The notes under the pieces: generated by a model | Databases searched by the model: none | What the model was told of the DNA's origin: nothing | Seen by the model: only the letters and a program-made list of their open reading frames with translations | Source of the DNA: Bryobacteraceae bacterium CoA2 C42 | GTDB taxonomy: Bacteria; Acidobacteriota; Terriglobia; Bryobacterales; Bryobacteraceae | Reading direction: 5' to 3' | Assembly: GCA_019931245.1 (NCBI GenBank) | Contig: JAINDL010000053.1 | Coordinates: 1-50,519 of the forward strand | DNA: 50,519 bases | Made by a program: the position numbers and the translations under genes | Shown: in pieces, positions 39,910 through 48,285 of the stretch | Layout: the number at the start of each line of letters is the position of its first letter | Position numbering within the stretch: position 1 is the stretch's first letter

Positions 39910-41725
39910 CGAAGCGGGCAGCCTGCGGCGCGGCGCGTGGCGCTACTTTCCGGTGGCGCCGGGGCGCATGGAGTTTGCGGTCGAGGTGCGGCGAGCGATT
40001 CTGGCCGCGCCGCCGAAGGTGGTGGCCGTGGAGTTGCCGCACGCCTGCGAGGAGTTTTATCTGCGGGCGATCGACCGGCTGCCGCAGTGCTCGGCGCTGA
40101 TGTATCCAACGCCGGACGCTTTTGACTTGGGCGAAGAGAGCTTCGTGTATGTGACGGTCGAGCCGTGCGACCCGTTTGTCGAAGCCGTGCGGACGGCGCG
40201 CGAGATCGGTGCCGAGGTGCTGTTTATCGAGCCCGCGCTGCAGGACCGGCCGCACGTGGCGGCGCAGTATCCGGACCCGTACGCCGTGCGGCGCCTTGGC
40301 CTTGAAAGGTACATCGAAGCCTACCGGCTGCAGCCGCCGCCCCGGGATGAGGACCTGGAGGCGCACGGCGCGGGGATGGCGTGGCGACTGCAGGGCGCCG
40401 ACCCGCTGGCCGAGACGCTGATCGTCGTCTCGTTCAACCTGCTCGACCCGCTGCTGGACGCCATGCAGATTCCGCAGGACGAGCCGGCCCGGCGCGTGAA
40501 GGCATCGCGCGTCCGCCTGGTCAATCCCGCCCCGGAGTGTCTGGCCGAGATCACCACCGAAATGCCCTACCTGCAGCAGCGCTATGAGCTGTGGCGCATC
40601 ACGGGCAAAGAGGACATCCTGATTGACCGGCAGCGGGCCAACTTCGACCTGCTGCGTGAGGCGGAGGCGCTCTACCACAAGAACACCGGCGACACGGTGA
40701 CGCACTGGCAGCGGCGGCTGCTGGCCAGATATACCCGGAACCTGGCGCGGCTGAGCCACGACCTGGTGGCCGGGCTGTTCGACGTGACCGTGGCCGCGCG
40801 GTCGATTGTCGACGACAACTACGGCTGGGAGGTGTGGGAACTGGCCAACAGGTATCCGGCCCAGAAGATTGCGCCCGACCTCGAGACGATGCGGATTCAG
40901 GCCGAGGATGTCTGGCTGAACACGAAGAAGATCCGCCTGCGGCGGCGCCTGCCGCGCCCCAAACAGCGGCTGATGCCGCGCGGGTTGAAGCAGCGCAAAA
41001 AAGAGAAAGAGCCCGGCGAGTGGAAGCACCGGCTGGACGGCGACTCCATCTGCAGCTATCCGCCCGAGGACCTTGCCATTGAAACCTACGGGCGCTTCTT
41101 GAAAGCGAAGGCCCGGAGCCTGGTGCACGAAGATCGGATGCGGGTGCAGGAGTTCTCCACCTCGCTGCTCGACGGCATCGACCTTCGCGAGACGCTGCGC
41201 AACTGGCACAAGGGCCGGGTCTACGTCCGCGAGGCGAACCGGATCGGCGGCGATGCCGGAGCGCTCTGCGTGATCTTTGACGAGGACGCGGAGGACCGCT
41301 ACAGCTACCTGGCCACCTGGCAGGGCGAACACCAGAACGAGTCCGATATGGCCTTCTACGCTACCAATCCGGCGGCCCACATCGTCGGCCCCGGAATCGG
41401 CCGGGCCGAGTACGGCGGTTTTCTGATGACGCTCCCGGCGCGCCGCATGTCCTACGTCTGGAGCGACCCGGACTACGCGTTCGCCGAATCGAAGTCAGAG
41501 ACGCTGCTGCTGGCGGCGCTCGACTACTCGGTGGAGCGGCACGTTGTCTACGTTGCCGCCAAGCCGCCGCGCAGCGTCTTCCGGTCGATCGCGGCGCGGC
41601 TGAACCGTTCGATCATTTATATCCCGATTGGCGCGCTTTCGAGCGATAAGGTGAAACGATTGCGCATCGTGCATATTCTTGATAGTTATGCACGCCGTAA
41701 GGAGGCCAAGGACTACATATGGTGA
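39893..41725 (+). CDS. Large uncharacterised protein, partner of the MoxR-like ATPase
   Basis: 610 residues starting at ATG 39893, inside the end of the ATPase gene. The N-terminal part ([63 protein letters not shown]) resembles the alternating strand-helix plan of TraB/ChaN/DUF5682-type proteins, which are known beside MoxR ATPases; this is a weak resemblance. The middle is helical and basic ([24 protein letters not shown]). The C-terminal 130 residues form another compact domain with many aromatic residues. No signal peptide or membrane segment is seen. I cannot assign a function. A conflict or stress role is suggested only by the partner. Confidence 0.6.
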   Translation: MFPAADEAGSLRRGAWRYFPVAPGRMEFAVEVRRAILAAPPKVVAVELPHACEEFYLRAIDRLPQCSALMYPTPDAFDLGEESFVYVTVEPCDPFVEAVRTAREIGAEVLFIEPALQDRPHVAAQYPDPYAVRRLGLERYIEAYRLQPPPRDEDLEAHGAGMAWRLQGADPLAETLIVVSFNLLDPLLDAMQIPQDEPARRVKASRVRLVNPAPECLAEITTEMPYLQQRYELWRITGKEDILIDRQRANFDLLREAEALYHKNTGDTVTHWQRRLLARYTRNLARLSHDLVAGLFDVTVAARSIVDDNYGWEVWELANRYPAQKIAPDLETMRIQAEDVWLNTKKIRLRRRLPRPKQRLMPRGLKQRKKEKEPGEWKHRLDGDSICSYPPEDLAIETYGRFLKAKARSLVHEDRMRVQEFSTSLLDGIDLRETLRNWHKGRVYVREANRIGGDAGALCVIFDEDAEDRYSYLATWQGEHQNESDMAFYATNPAAHIVGPGIGRAEYGGFLMTLPARRMSYVWSDPDYAFAESKSETLLLAALDYSVERHVVYVAAKPPRSVFRSIAARLNRSIIYIPIGALSSDKVKRLRIVHILDSYARRKEAKDYIW

Positions 41726-42381
41726 TCGGACGGCGCTCGCTGCTTTGGACGCTGGCCGCCGGAACGCTTCCGGCGCAGACCGACAAGACCACGCTGGGAT
41801 TGAAGGAGATGCTGACGGTGGGCCTGAACAACGCCGTCAACCTTACGGGCCGCGTGGATGGCTTTTTTCGAAACGAAGCCATTAAAATTCTGATGCCGCC
41901 GAAGCTGCAGCCGCTCGTGCGGGGCTTGCAGATGATCGGCATGGGGGCGAAAATCGACGAGTTTGTTCTGTCGATGAACCGCGCCGCCGAACAGGCCGCG
42001 CCGCTGGCCAAGCCTATCTTCGGAAATGCCATCAAGACCATCAACTTCGACGACGCCCGCGGCCTGCTGACGGGCGGCGAGACGGCGATTACCGACTTTT
42101 TCCGCAAGAAGACCTACGATCCGCTGGCGGTGGCCTTCCGGCCGCCGGTGGGCGAGGCGATGGGACAGGTGGGCGCCACGCGGCAGTACAACGAACTGGT
42201 GGGCCGCTTCCAGAAGATTCCGTTTGCCGCGAAGCTCGAGGTGATGAACATCGAGGAGTACGTGGTGGGCAAGGCGCTCGACGGCCTGTTCTACATGGTG
42301 GCGCAGGAAGAAAAGCAGATCCGGAAGAACCCGGCGGCGCGGGTGACGTCGGTGCTTAAGGACATATTCGGCAGACGGTAA
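41719..42381 (+). CDS. DUF4197 family protein
   Basis: 220 residues. The start ATG overlaps the previous stop by 7 nt. A short export leader ([17 protein letters not shown]) precedes a helical domain: [69 protein letters not shown], and [36 protein letters not shown] at the end. This is the DUF4197 pattern, a periplasmic protein of unknown function often of 220-240 residues. Its 3' end overlaps the convergent methyltransferase gene by 26 nt. Confidence 0.85.
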   Translation: MVIGRRSLLWTLAAGTLPAQTDKTTLGLKEMLTVGLNNAVNLTGRVDGFFRNEAIKILMPPKLQPLVRGLQMIGMGAKIDEFVLSMNRAAEQAAPLAKPIFGNAIKTINFDDARGLLTGGETAITDFFRKKTYDPLAVAFRPPVGEAMGQVGATRQYNELVGRFQKIPFAAKLEVMNIEEYVVGKALDGLFYMVAQEEKQIRKNPAARVTSVLKDIFGRR

Positions 42382-43006
42382 GGCCATCGCCGAGGGGCAG
42401 CAGCGAGAGGTCGATGCGGGGGTCGGCCTGGAGTTTTTTGTTGAGGGCACGGATGGCGAGGGTGTCGGCGTCCTGCTTGGCGGGGTTGATGACGTCGCCG
42501 TGCCAGAGGGTGTTGTCGATGAGGATCAGCCCGCCGGGGCGGACGAGTTCGAGGCAGCGTTCGTAGTAGGCGTCGTAGTTGACCTTGTCGGCGTCGATGA
42601 AGGCGAAATCGAAGGGCCCGGTGAGGGTATTGAGGGTTTCGAGGGCGGGGGCGAGGCGGAGGTCAATCTTGTGGGCGACACCGGCCTCCTGCCAGTACGG
42701 GCGGCCGAGGGAGGTCCACTCGTCGCTGATGTCACAGGCGACGACCTGGCCGTCGGCAGGGAGGGCGAGAGCGGTGATGAGGGCGCTGTAGCCGGTGAAG
42801 ACGCCGATTTCGAGGGTGCGGCGGGCGCCGGTGAGGCGGAGGAGGAGTTGCATGAACTGGCCCTGTTCGGGGGTGATTTGCATGATGGCGCGGGGGTGGG
42901 CGGCGGTTTCGGCGCGGAGTCGGGCGAGGAGGGGGTGGTCGCGGAGGGAGGCTTCTCGGAGGTAGTGGCAGAGGGGGGCGGTCATTTCGATGTGGGCGGA
43001 GGACAT
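42356..43006 (-). CDS. Class I SAM-dependent O-methyltransferase
   Basis: 216 residues of the family-3 O-methyltransferase type (COMT/CCoAOMT-like). SAM-binding motif [27 protein letters not shown], the metal-binding [23 protein letters not shown], and [17 protein letters not shown] are all present. It usually methylates a catechol or another hydroxyl in a metal-dependent way. A leaderless-type start is suggested by TAGCCT 7 nt before the ATG. It converges on the DUF4197 gene with a 26-nt overlap. Confidence 0.92.
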   Translation of the reverse strand: MSSAHIEMTAPLCHYLREASLRDHPLLARLRAETAAHPRAIMQITPEQGQFMQLLLRLTGARRTLEIGVFTGYSALITALALPADGQVVACDISDEWTSLGRPYWQEAGVAHKIDLRLAPALETLNTLTGPFDFAFIDADKVNYDAYYERCLELVRPGGLILIDNTLWHGDVINPAKQDADTLAIRALNKKLQADPRIDLSLLPLGDGLTVCRICP

Positions 43007-43654
43007 GGGAACTAGGCTAGCGCAGTGGGGGCGGGTGGGACACCGGGACTCCCGAAGTCTCAGCGGATCATCACAGCGAACGACTTACATCGCGATCGAA
43101 ACTGATAAGCTCCAGGCTCAATGTCCGTGTCAGACTGCCAAGGCTAAAAAAAGATACATTTGAAGTACATGGTGACAGCTTTGCGAACTGCGCTGACGGT
43201 CACTATTGCGATTGCCATTAATTCCCAGATTGGCTGAGGTTGGGGTGACATAGTCTGAGCCGGAGGGAATCATTGCGGACAAGGACCTCAGCTGAAGTCC
43301 TCTTTGAGAGAGATCCTGACGACCTCCATCGAAGCGAATGCCAAAATCGCCCAGATGGACAGCCGCAGATGCCGAGTCTGCGCTGATCCGTGCGGGTGGG
43401 TGGCGGCGTCAACTGTTTTGTGTAAACGGCCAGAGTGTTGGTCAACTTCTCGTTGGCGCTTCTCGTTGGCGCCGAAGCGGCGGAGGGGGAACCGGACGCA
43501 GCGCGGGGATGCTGATTGAGGGGAGCCAGCGCACATCGGCAGACAGCGATTTGTGGCCGGTCCCCATTTTTCACCGCCGGCCGGCGAAATTCCTGTAACC
43601 GACTGGCCGGCATCGCCGTCCAGGTGACGGTAGGGCGCATGATGGCCCTGCGAA
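43007..43654. other. Intergenic region without a recognised gene
   Basis: Short open frames occur on both strands, but none has a start with a ribosome site, and none resembles a known protein. A 13-nt unit (CTTCTCGTTGGCG) is repeated exactly in tandem at 43446-43458 and 43459-43471. A -10-like TAGCCT at 43019-43014 belongs to the methyltransferase. Base use here is less G-rich than upstream, and the region separates the resident genes from the SAM-riboswitch cassette. Confidence 0.5.
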
Positions 43655-43755
43655 AACATCAAGAGTGGCGCGAGGGTTCTGACCCTTTGACCGCCCGGCA
43701 ACCTGGCCCCCGCAAGCCAAGGTGCCAAGGTCAGCCCGGAAACGGGAACGATGTG
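43655..43755 (+). promoter_or_regulatory. SAM-I (S-box) riboswitch
   Basis: The order and spacing fit the S-box aptamer. P1 pairs ACATC (43656-43660) with GATGT (43750-43754). AAGAG and AGGG follow on the 5' side. P2 pairs CTGACC (43679-43684) with GGTCAG (43729-43734). The core CCCGGCAACC is at 43694-43703, followed by the P3 hairpin and GGTGCCAA (43721-43728). P4 is CCCG-GAAA-CGGG (43735-43746) with a GNRA loop. These match the SAM-I consensus (AUCAAGAG, AGGG, GGCAACC, GGUGCCAA). Known S-box elements turn expression off when SAM is bound. The first gene of the cassette starts about 65 nt downstream. Confidence 0.9.
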
Positions 43756-43803
43756 GCAAGTGGCGGCAATCCCCGCGCCACCCCCTTCTCGTCAGACTTC
43801 GTG

Positions 43804-43825
43804 CCCGAAGGACAACACCCTTGGG
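43804..43825 (+). promoter_or_regulatory. Possible ribosome-site-masking hairpin
   Basis: CCC (43804-43806) and AAGG (43808-43811) can pair with CCTT (43819-43822) and GGG (43823-43825). This would hide the GAAGGA ribosome site and the TTG at 43821. It is a candidate expression platform acting on translation; another stem, GTGGCG/CGCCAC, lies at about 43761-43782 upstream. How the two compete with the aptamer is not determined. Confidence 0.35.
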
Positions 43826-45233
43826 CCGAAAACGTATTGCCCCCCCATCCGCATCCCTTCTCTCCCCGCTCGGCATCGTTGGCATGGGTTCGGTGGAACC
43901 CGCCATCCTCGCCGCACTCATCAACGCCGACCCGCTGCTGCTGATCGGCCCGCACGGCGTCGGCAAGTCCTATCTACTGACCCGGCTGGCCGCCGCGCTG
44001 GGGCTCTCCCATCGGCACTACAACGCCAGTCTGCTGAGCTTCGATGACCTGGTTGGTTACCCGCTCCCCAATGCCAGCGGCTCACTCGAATATGTTCATA
44101 CGCCCTCCTCCATCTGGGGCGCTCAGGCCGTTTTTCTCGACGAGATCTCGCGCTGCCGGCCGGAGGTGCAGAACAAACTGTTCTCCATTGTCCACGAACG
44201 TCGCGTCCAGGGCCTTCCGCTCCCTGGCCTCGAGCACCGGTGGTCGGCCATGAATCCCCCGTCGTCCGGGGAGGATGCGACGCTTTACTCCGGGGCCGAG
44301 GCTCTGGACGCCGCCCTCGCCGACCGCTTCGCGTTCCTGGTCGAAATTCCCGACTGGCAGGAACTCCCCGCCGATCTCCAGGAGCAACTCATCCGTAGCG
44401 AGGACAGCGCGCCACCATCGTCCGATCTTTCCGCCCAAGTTGCCCGCGGACGTACGCTGGCGGCAGCGTTCCGAGCCAGTCACAGCCAATCCCTGGCCGG
44501 TTACATCCGCCTGGTGTGCGCCACGCTCCGCCCGGCCAAGCTCACGCTGAGCCCCCGCCGCGCCGTCATGCTCCTCCGCAACGTGATTGGGGTCCACGCT
44601 GCCCGCGTCCTCCTCGATCCCAACGCCACGATGGAGGGCTCAGCGTGGGTCGCGCTCCGCCACTCCATTCCCCAACGAGCCACGGGGGAGACCGTCCCGG
44701 AGGTCGCCCTCCTCACCGCGCACAAGGAGGCCTGGAAACAGACCCACATCGAGGCGGGCAGTCCGTTGGGGCTTCTGTTGGCCGAACCGGACCCGCTGCG
44801 GCGAGCGCTCCTGGCGGTCCGTCTTGACAAGATCAGCCGTCAGGAGCTTTCTTCCGTGGTGGCGGATTCTCTGGCGGCGCTCCCGCACGGGGCCCGGCAT
44901 GCGCTGGCGACCCATCTGATGGAGTCCGGCGCGGCCGGGCGTCTGGCCGCGGCGGTTGCGCAGCAGTGCGCCGAGTGGTACGCGGTCGTTGCCACGGCCC
45001 AAAACCTCCGTGAGGTGGTCTCCTCCGGCTCGGTTCGACATCGCGTCTGGCATCACATCGTTGGCGTAATCGCCCGGTTCCCCGACGAAGAAGCCGCCCG
45101 CACGAACCTGCTGGTGGGCCTTTTCGCTCAGAACACGATCCAGGTGGAGGGCGATGTTGAGCGTATCCTGAGGCACTGGCAGGAGGCTAACGCACTGATC
45201 GGCGGCGGCGGCATCGATGGCGGTGTTCGATGA
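43821..45233 (+). CDS. MoxR-type AAA+ ATPase of the SAM-riboswitch cassette
   Basis: 470 residues from TTG 43821, which has GAAGGA 9 nt upstream. The ATG at 43884 has no ribosome site and would remove the conserved GIVG region at the start of the fold, but remains possible. Walker A is G43-P-H-G-V-G-K-S50 and Walker B F105-L-D-E108. The loop RHYNASLLSFDDLVGYPLP and PSSGEDATLYSGAEALDAALADRF are typical of MoxR proteins that partner with DUF2201/VWA proteins. The C-terminal half is a helical lid. It is the first gene of the cassette, and its stop overlaps the next start by 4 nt (GATGATG). Probably a hexameric remodelling ATPase acting on, or with, the VWA protein. Confidence 0.85.
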   Translation: MGRKRIAPPSASLLSPLGIVGMGSVEPAILAALINADPLLLIGPHGVGKSYLLTRLAAALGLSHRHYNASLLSFDDLVGYPLPNASGSLEYVHTPSSIWGAQAVFLDEISRCRPEVQNKLFSIVHERRVQGLPLPGLEHRWSAMNPPSSGEDATLYSGAEALDAALADRFAFLVEIPDWQELPADLQEQLIRSEDSAPPSSDLSAQVARGRTLAAAFRASHSQSLAGYIRLVCATLRPAKLTLSPRRAVMLLRNVIGVHAARVLLDPNATMEGSAWVALRHSIPQRATGETVPEVALLTAHKEAWKQTHIEAGSPLGLLLAEPDPLRRALLAVRLDKISRQELSSVVADSLAALPHGARHALATHLMESGAAGRLAAAVAQQCAEWYAVVATAQNLREVVSSGSVRHRVWHHIVGVIARFPDEEAARTNLLVGLFAQNTIQVEGDVERILRHWQEANALIGGGGIDGGVR

Positions 45234-45640
45234 TGCTGCACAACATGTCGGCGCCCCATCGCAGCACCATCAGTCATACGTCCGCCCCTGGCGCGACGCG
45301 CTGCCGCCGGCTGGTTGTGCAGTGGACGCAGACTCCCCGTAAGCCCGCTGCGCAGAGAGTTCTGACGCTGCTCACGGGAGCCGCCTCGCGCCACGCCGCC
45401 GCCGACCTGCGCCGTCTTATCCAGCAGCACGCGCAATCCTTACCCTGGCCCGGCGCTCTGCTCGTCACCAGTCAGGCCGGGCCAGAGGACCCGGTTTGCG
45501 AGGACCTGCTGACCATCTGCACCGTTCTGGCCAAGTCCTCCCCCGTGGTCTATCTCCGCGACCGGGAGCCTGACCTCGACCGGATCGCCCCGAACCTGCG
45601 GGTGGTGCTGCAGATTCCCCTCAACTGGAGCGTCCGATGA
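45230..45640 (+). CDS. Small protein of the SAM-riboswitch cassette, unrecognised
   Basis: 136 residues between the AAA+ and the VWA genes, overlapping each by 4 nt, so it is a real part of the operon. Nothing familiar is seen. The N-terminal third is basic with several His, Ser and Thr (for example APHRSTISHTSAPG). From about residue 40 the sequence alternates helix and strand: QRVLTLLTGAASRHAAADLRR, then GALLVTSQ, CEDLLTICTVLAKSSPVVYL and LRVVLQIPLNWS. This could be a small Rossmann-like domain. There is no signal peptide or membrane segment. It may be an adaptor or substrate for the ATPase. A possible second ATG at 45245 would shorten it by five residues. Confidence 0.65.
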   Translation: MMLHNMSAPHRSTISHTSAPGATRCRRLVVQWTQTPRKPAAQRVLTLLTGAASRHAAADLRRLIQQHAQSLPWPGALLVTSQAGPEDPVCEDLLTICTVLAKSSPVVYLRDREPDLDRIAPNLRVVLQIPLNWSVR

Positions 45641-46971
45641 GCCTCGCCAACCAGATTCTTGACGCCTTTCCGAGCGGCAACTACGGCATCCTCGCTCTTC
45701 TTCGTCTGATGGACATTATCGAATCGACTGACATCGAAACCGCCTCGATCGAATGCCGGGATCTCCCGGTGCTTCGCATCAACCCGCACTTTGTGGCGAC
45801 CTTCGCCAGTACGCCGGGCCGGCTGCTGATGCTCGTGCTCCACGAACTCCATCATGTCTTGCTCGGCCATACCCGTCTGTTCCGGCGCATCACGCCGCTC
45901 GACAATCTTGTGTTCGACGCCGTCATCAACGCACTGCTTTGCCGCATGTTCCCAAGCCGGGAATACACGTCCCTTTTCACAGGCTTCTACAGTGCCCGGC
46001 GTTTCCCCGAGTGTCTGCTGCGCCCGCCGGACCACTGGCGCCCGGCGGTACCGGCGGCCATCCCGGCGGCGCTGCGGGGCAAGGAGCTGGCCGGCCTGCA
46101 ACCGCTTTACCGCGCGCTTTACTCCGAGCAGGGCGCGGATTACCATCAGCTCTACGGCGCCCTTAAAAAAGCGGCGCCGCTACAGGGTGTGGCGTGCCGT
46201 CTTCTCGGTAGCCACGGTGAGGAAATCGGGGAGCTCGATGGTGCGATGCGCGAGGCCGTCCGGGCGATTGTCGAGCACTGGCCCCAGCCCCCCAATCCGA
46301 TCGCCGGTCGCTCGTGGGCGAGTATCCTGCGGGAGGAAGCGATTTCGCTGACCCGGGTTCCCTCTAACCGCGAGCGGCTCAGCGCGCTCTTGCGCCGCAT
46401 TGCCCGCCCCGGCGCGGGGACCGGTACTCGCCGCCAGCCCGCGCCGGCCCCTTCCGTTTCGCCGCTGCCCACGCACGACCGCCGAGCGATCGTCTTGCGC
46501 GCGCTTGGTGTTCCTCCTGTTCTGTACGCGCAGGAGATCCTCTGGCCCGGCCGGCGGGGAATCGAGCCAGTTCACGTGTACGTCGATGTGAGCGGCAGCA
46601 TCGGGGATGTGAAAGGCGCGCTGTACGGGGCGGTCCTGGCCTGCCGTCATCTGGTGTACTCTCGCGTCCATCTCTTCTCGACGACGGTTCACGACATCAG
46701 CCTGGAGGAGCTCCGCCGGGGTGTTTGCCGTTCCACCGGCGGTACGTCGATCGAATGTGTGGCGGCCCACATGCAGGCCCACGCCGTTCGTCGCGCCGTG
46801 ATCCTGACTGACGGCTATGTTGGCGTCCCCGGCGAAACGGCCGGCCGGACTCTCGACGCGGTTCATCTTGGCGTAGCACTGACGCCGGACAGCAGCCATT
46901 GCCCCAGCCACCGCGACGACCTCGGACGCTTCGTCGATGTCTGGACGGAACTCAAGGAATTCTCCGCATGA
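45637..46971 (+). CDS. DUF2201-like protein: HExxH metallopeptidase region and VWA domain
   Basis: 444 residues. Near the N-terminus is H69-E70-L-H-H73 followed by LLGH78, a zincin-like site (HExxH with a later His). The C-terminal third is a von Willebrand A domain with MIDAS D317-V-S-G-S321, STGGTSIE near 367 and ILTDGYVG near 390. These two parts are the known plan of DUF2201 proteins, which pair with MoxR-type AAA+ ATPases. The start overlaps the small gene's stop by 4 nt, and its stop overlaps the next start by 4 nt (ATGA). A Pro/Arg/Thr-rich linker sits around residues 265-285. Likely a metal-dependent platform recruited by the ATPase; the target is unknown. Confidence 0.85.
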   Translation: MSLANQILDAFPSGNYGILALLRLMDIIESTDIETASIECRDLPVLRINPHFVATFASTPGRLLMLVLHELHHVLLGHTRLFRRITPLDNLVFDAVINALLCRMFPSREYTSLFTGFYSARRFPECLLRPPDHWRPAVPAAIPAALRGKELAGLQPLYRALYSEQGADYHQLYGALKKAAPLQGVACRLLGSHGEEIGELDGAMREAVRAIVEHWPQPPNPIAGRSWASILREEAISLTRVPSNRERLSALLRRIARPGAGTGTRRQPAPAPSVSPLPTHDRRAIVLRALGVPPVLYAQEILWPGRRGIEPVHVYVDVSGSIGDVKGALYGAVLACRHLVYSRVHLFSTTVHDISLEELRRGVCRSTGGTSIECVAAHMQAHAVRRAVILTDGYVGVPGETAGRTLDAVHLGVALTPDSSHCPSHRDDLGRFVDVWTELKEFSA

Positions 46972-48071
46972 CAAACTCTCTTTTCCCCGCTGAAGCTGTC
47001 TTCCCTGGCCATCCCGACAAGATCTGCGATGCCATCGCCGATTCCCTCGTCGCGGAGGCCGTCCGCCGCCAGTCCCGGGCTCTCTGTGGCATTGAGGTCG
47101 CGGTGCACCGCGGGAGCGTTTTTGTGACCGGACGGATCGCCTGCGATGAGGCCGCGACGATTCCCGTGGACTCGATTGTCCGCGAGTGTTTTCGAACCGC
47201 CGGTTACAGTCGCGATTGGGGTCCGGCGCCGGAGGACCTTCAGGTTGGCACGGAGCTTTGCCTTGGCCCCCTTTGCGAGAGTGAATCGAGCTTTCGCCGG
47301 TTTTCCGACGATCAGTCGATTGTGACCGGCTACGCGATCGACTCGCCCGGGTCGAACTACCTGCCCCCGGAGCATTGGCTGGTCTGTCGATTGTCCCGGC
47401 GGCTGTGCCGGCTGCGGGAAGAGCATTCGGCCCTGCGACTTGGCCCCGACGGCAAGGTCGTGCTGATCTGGGATTCGATTCGTGGTGCGGTGGCAGGGCT
47501 CAGTGTTTCGCTGCAACAGGCCATCGGAGGGGATGAGATTGCGCTGCACCGGGCGGTGCGCCAAGCGGTTGCTGGCGAACTGGAGGAGGGCGCGCAACAA
47601 CATCCTGGCCTCGATCCGCGACCGCCGGAGGAGATCCACGTCAATGGCGCGGGGAATTTCGAGGTGGGCGGCACGGAAGGGGACAATGGCCTGAGCGGGA
47701 AGAAGCTGGTGGTGGACGCTTACGGGCCACGGGTGCCGATTGGGGGCGGCGCCTTGAGCGGGAAGGACTTCTATAAAGCGGATCGCGCCGGCGCGATCCT
47801 GGCGAGGCGGGTAGCGAAGACCGTCGTGCAGAGCGGTGCGGCCCGGGAGTGTCTGGCGACACTGGCGATCTTCCCGGGCGATACGGATTTCCGTCTCCTC
47901 TCCTTGCAGGCTCCCGGCACGGAGCTGGAACCCGGGCGCTGGGCGAAGCTGATTGATCTCTCGCTCGAATCCGCCGGAGACCGTTATGCCGGGACGGCGG
48001 ATCTGGCGGCGATTGCGCGCTATGGCCATTTCAACAGTGCGGAGCGACCTTGGGAGCCGATTCTGTTTTGA
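46968..48071 (+). CDS. Divergent S-adenosylmethionine synthetase homologue
   Basis: 367 residues, start ATG overlapping the VWA gene by 4 nt. MetK motifs are plain: G14-H15-P-D17-K18-I, E43, D115-D-Q near DDQSIVTGYA, G-P-D161-G-K163, G-G-T-E-G-D239-N-G-L-S-G-K245-K246, G-G-G-A-L-S-G-K266-D, K270 and D272, and the C-terminal YGHFNSAERPWE. These are ATP-, triphosphate-, Mg- and K-binding positions. But the residue aligned without gaps to E. coli Glu55 (GGEIT), which holds methionine, is Arg56 (TGRIA), and the flexible active-site loop after about residue 98 is some nine residues shorter with no clear Gln98. R244 is Lys. It may make SAM from a different amine or sulfur substrate, or another product. 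Confidence 0.85.
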   Translation: MTNSLFPAEAVFPGHPDKICDAIADSLVAEAVRRQSRALCGIEVAVHRGSVFVTGRIACDEAATIPVDSIVRECFRTAGYSRDWGPAPEDLQVGTELCLGPLCESESSFRRFSDDQSIVTGYAIDSPGSNYLPPEHWLVCRLSRRLCRLREEHSALRLGPDGKVVLIWDSIRGAVAGLSVSLQQAIGGDEIALHRAVRQAVAGELEEGAQQHPGLDPRPPEEIHVNGAGNFEVGGTEGDNGLSGKKLVVDAYGPRVPIGGGALSGKDFYKADRAGAILARRVAKTVVQSGAARECLATLAIFPGDTDFRLLSLQAPGTELEPGRWAKLIDLSLESAGDRYAGTADLAAIARYGHFNSAERPWEPILF

Positions 48072-48285
48072 TGGCGCGTGATTTCCGATGATTCCTGTCG
48101 ATTACCCCGTAGGAAGCGACCCGCCGCAGGAACTCTGGAGGCCCGAGAACCTTGCGGGGCAAGCAATGAGTCAGACCCGCTTGTACTTGGAGTGGCGGGG
48201 GGCGGGTGGAATGCTCGAGAGTGCTGTTTGCCCTCGCGCAGCCATGACGCCCACCCGGGCATATTACCTGTTAGGAATCAGTCGT

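Noticed and set aside
43500-43650. Remains of a transposase or IS end near the riboswitch
   Set aside because: No recognisable transposase motif, terminal inverted repeat or target duplication was found; only short palindromes such as GCCGGCCGGC.
43655-43755. SAM-II, SAM-IV or SAH riboswitch instead of SAM-I
   Set aside because: The P1 to P4 layout, the AAGAG/AGGG 5' side and a P4 directly after P2 fit SAM-I better, although SAM-I/IV variants cannot be fully excluded by eye.
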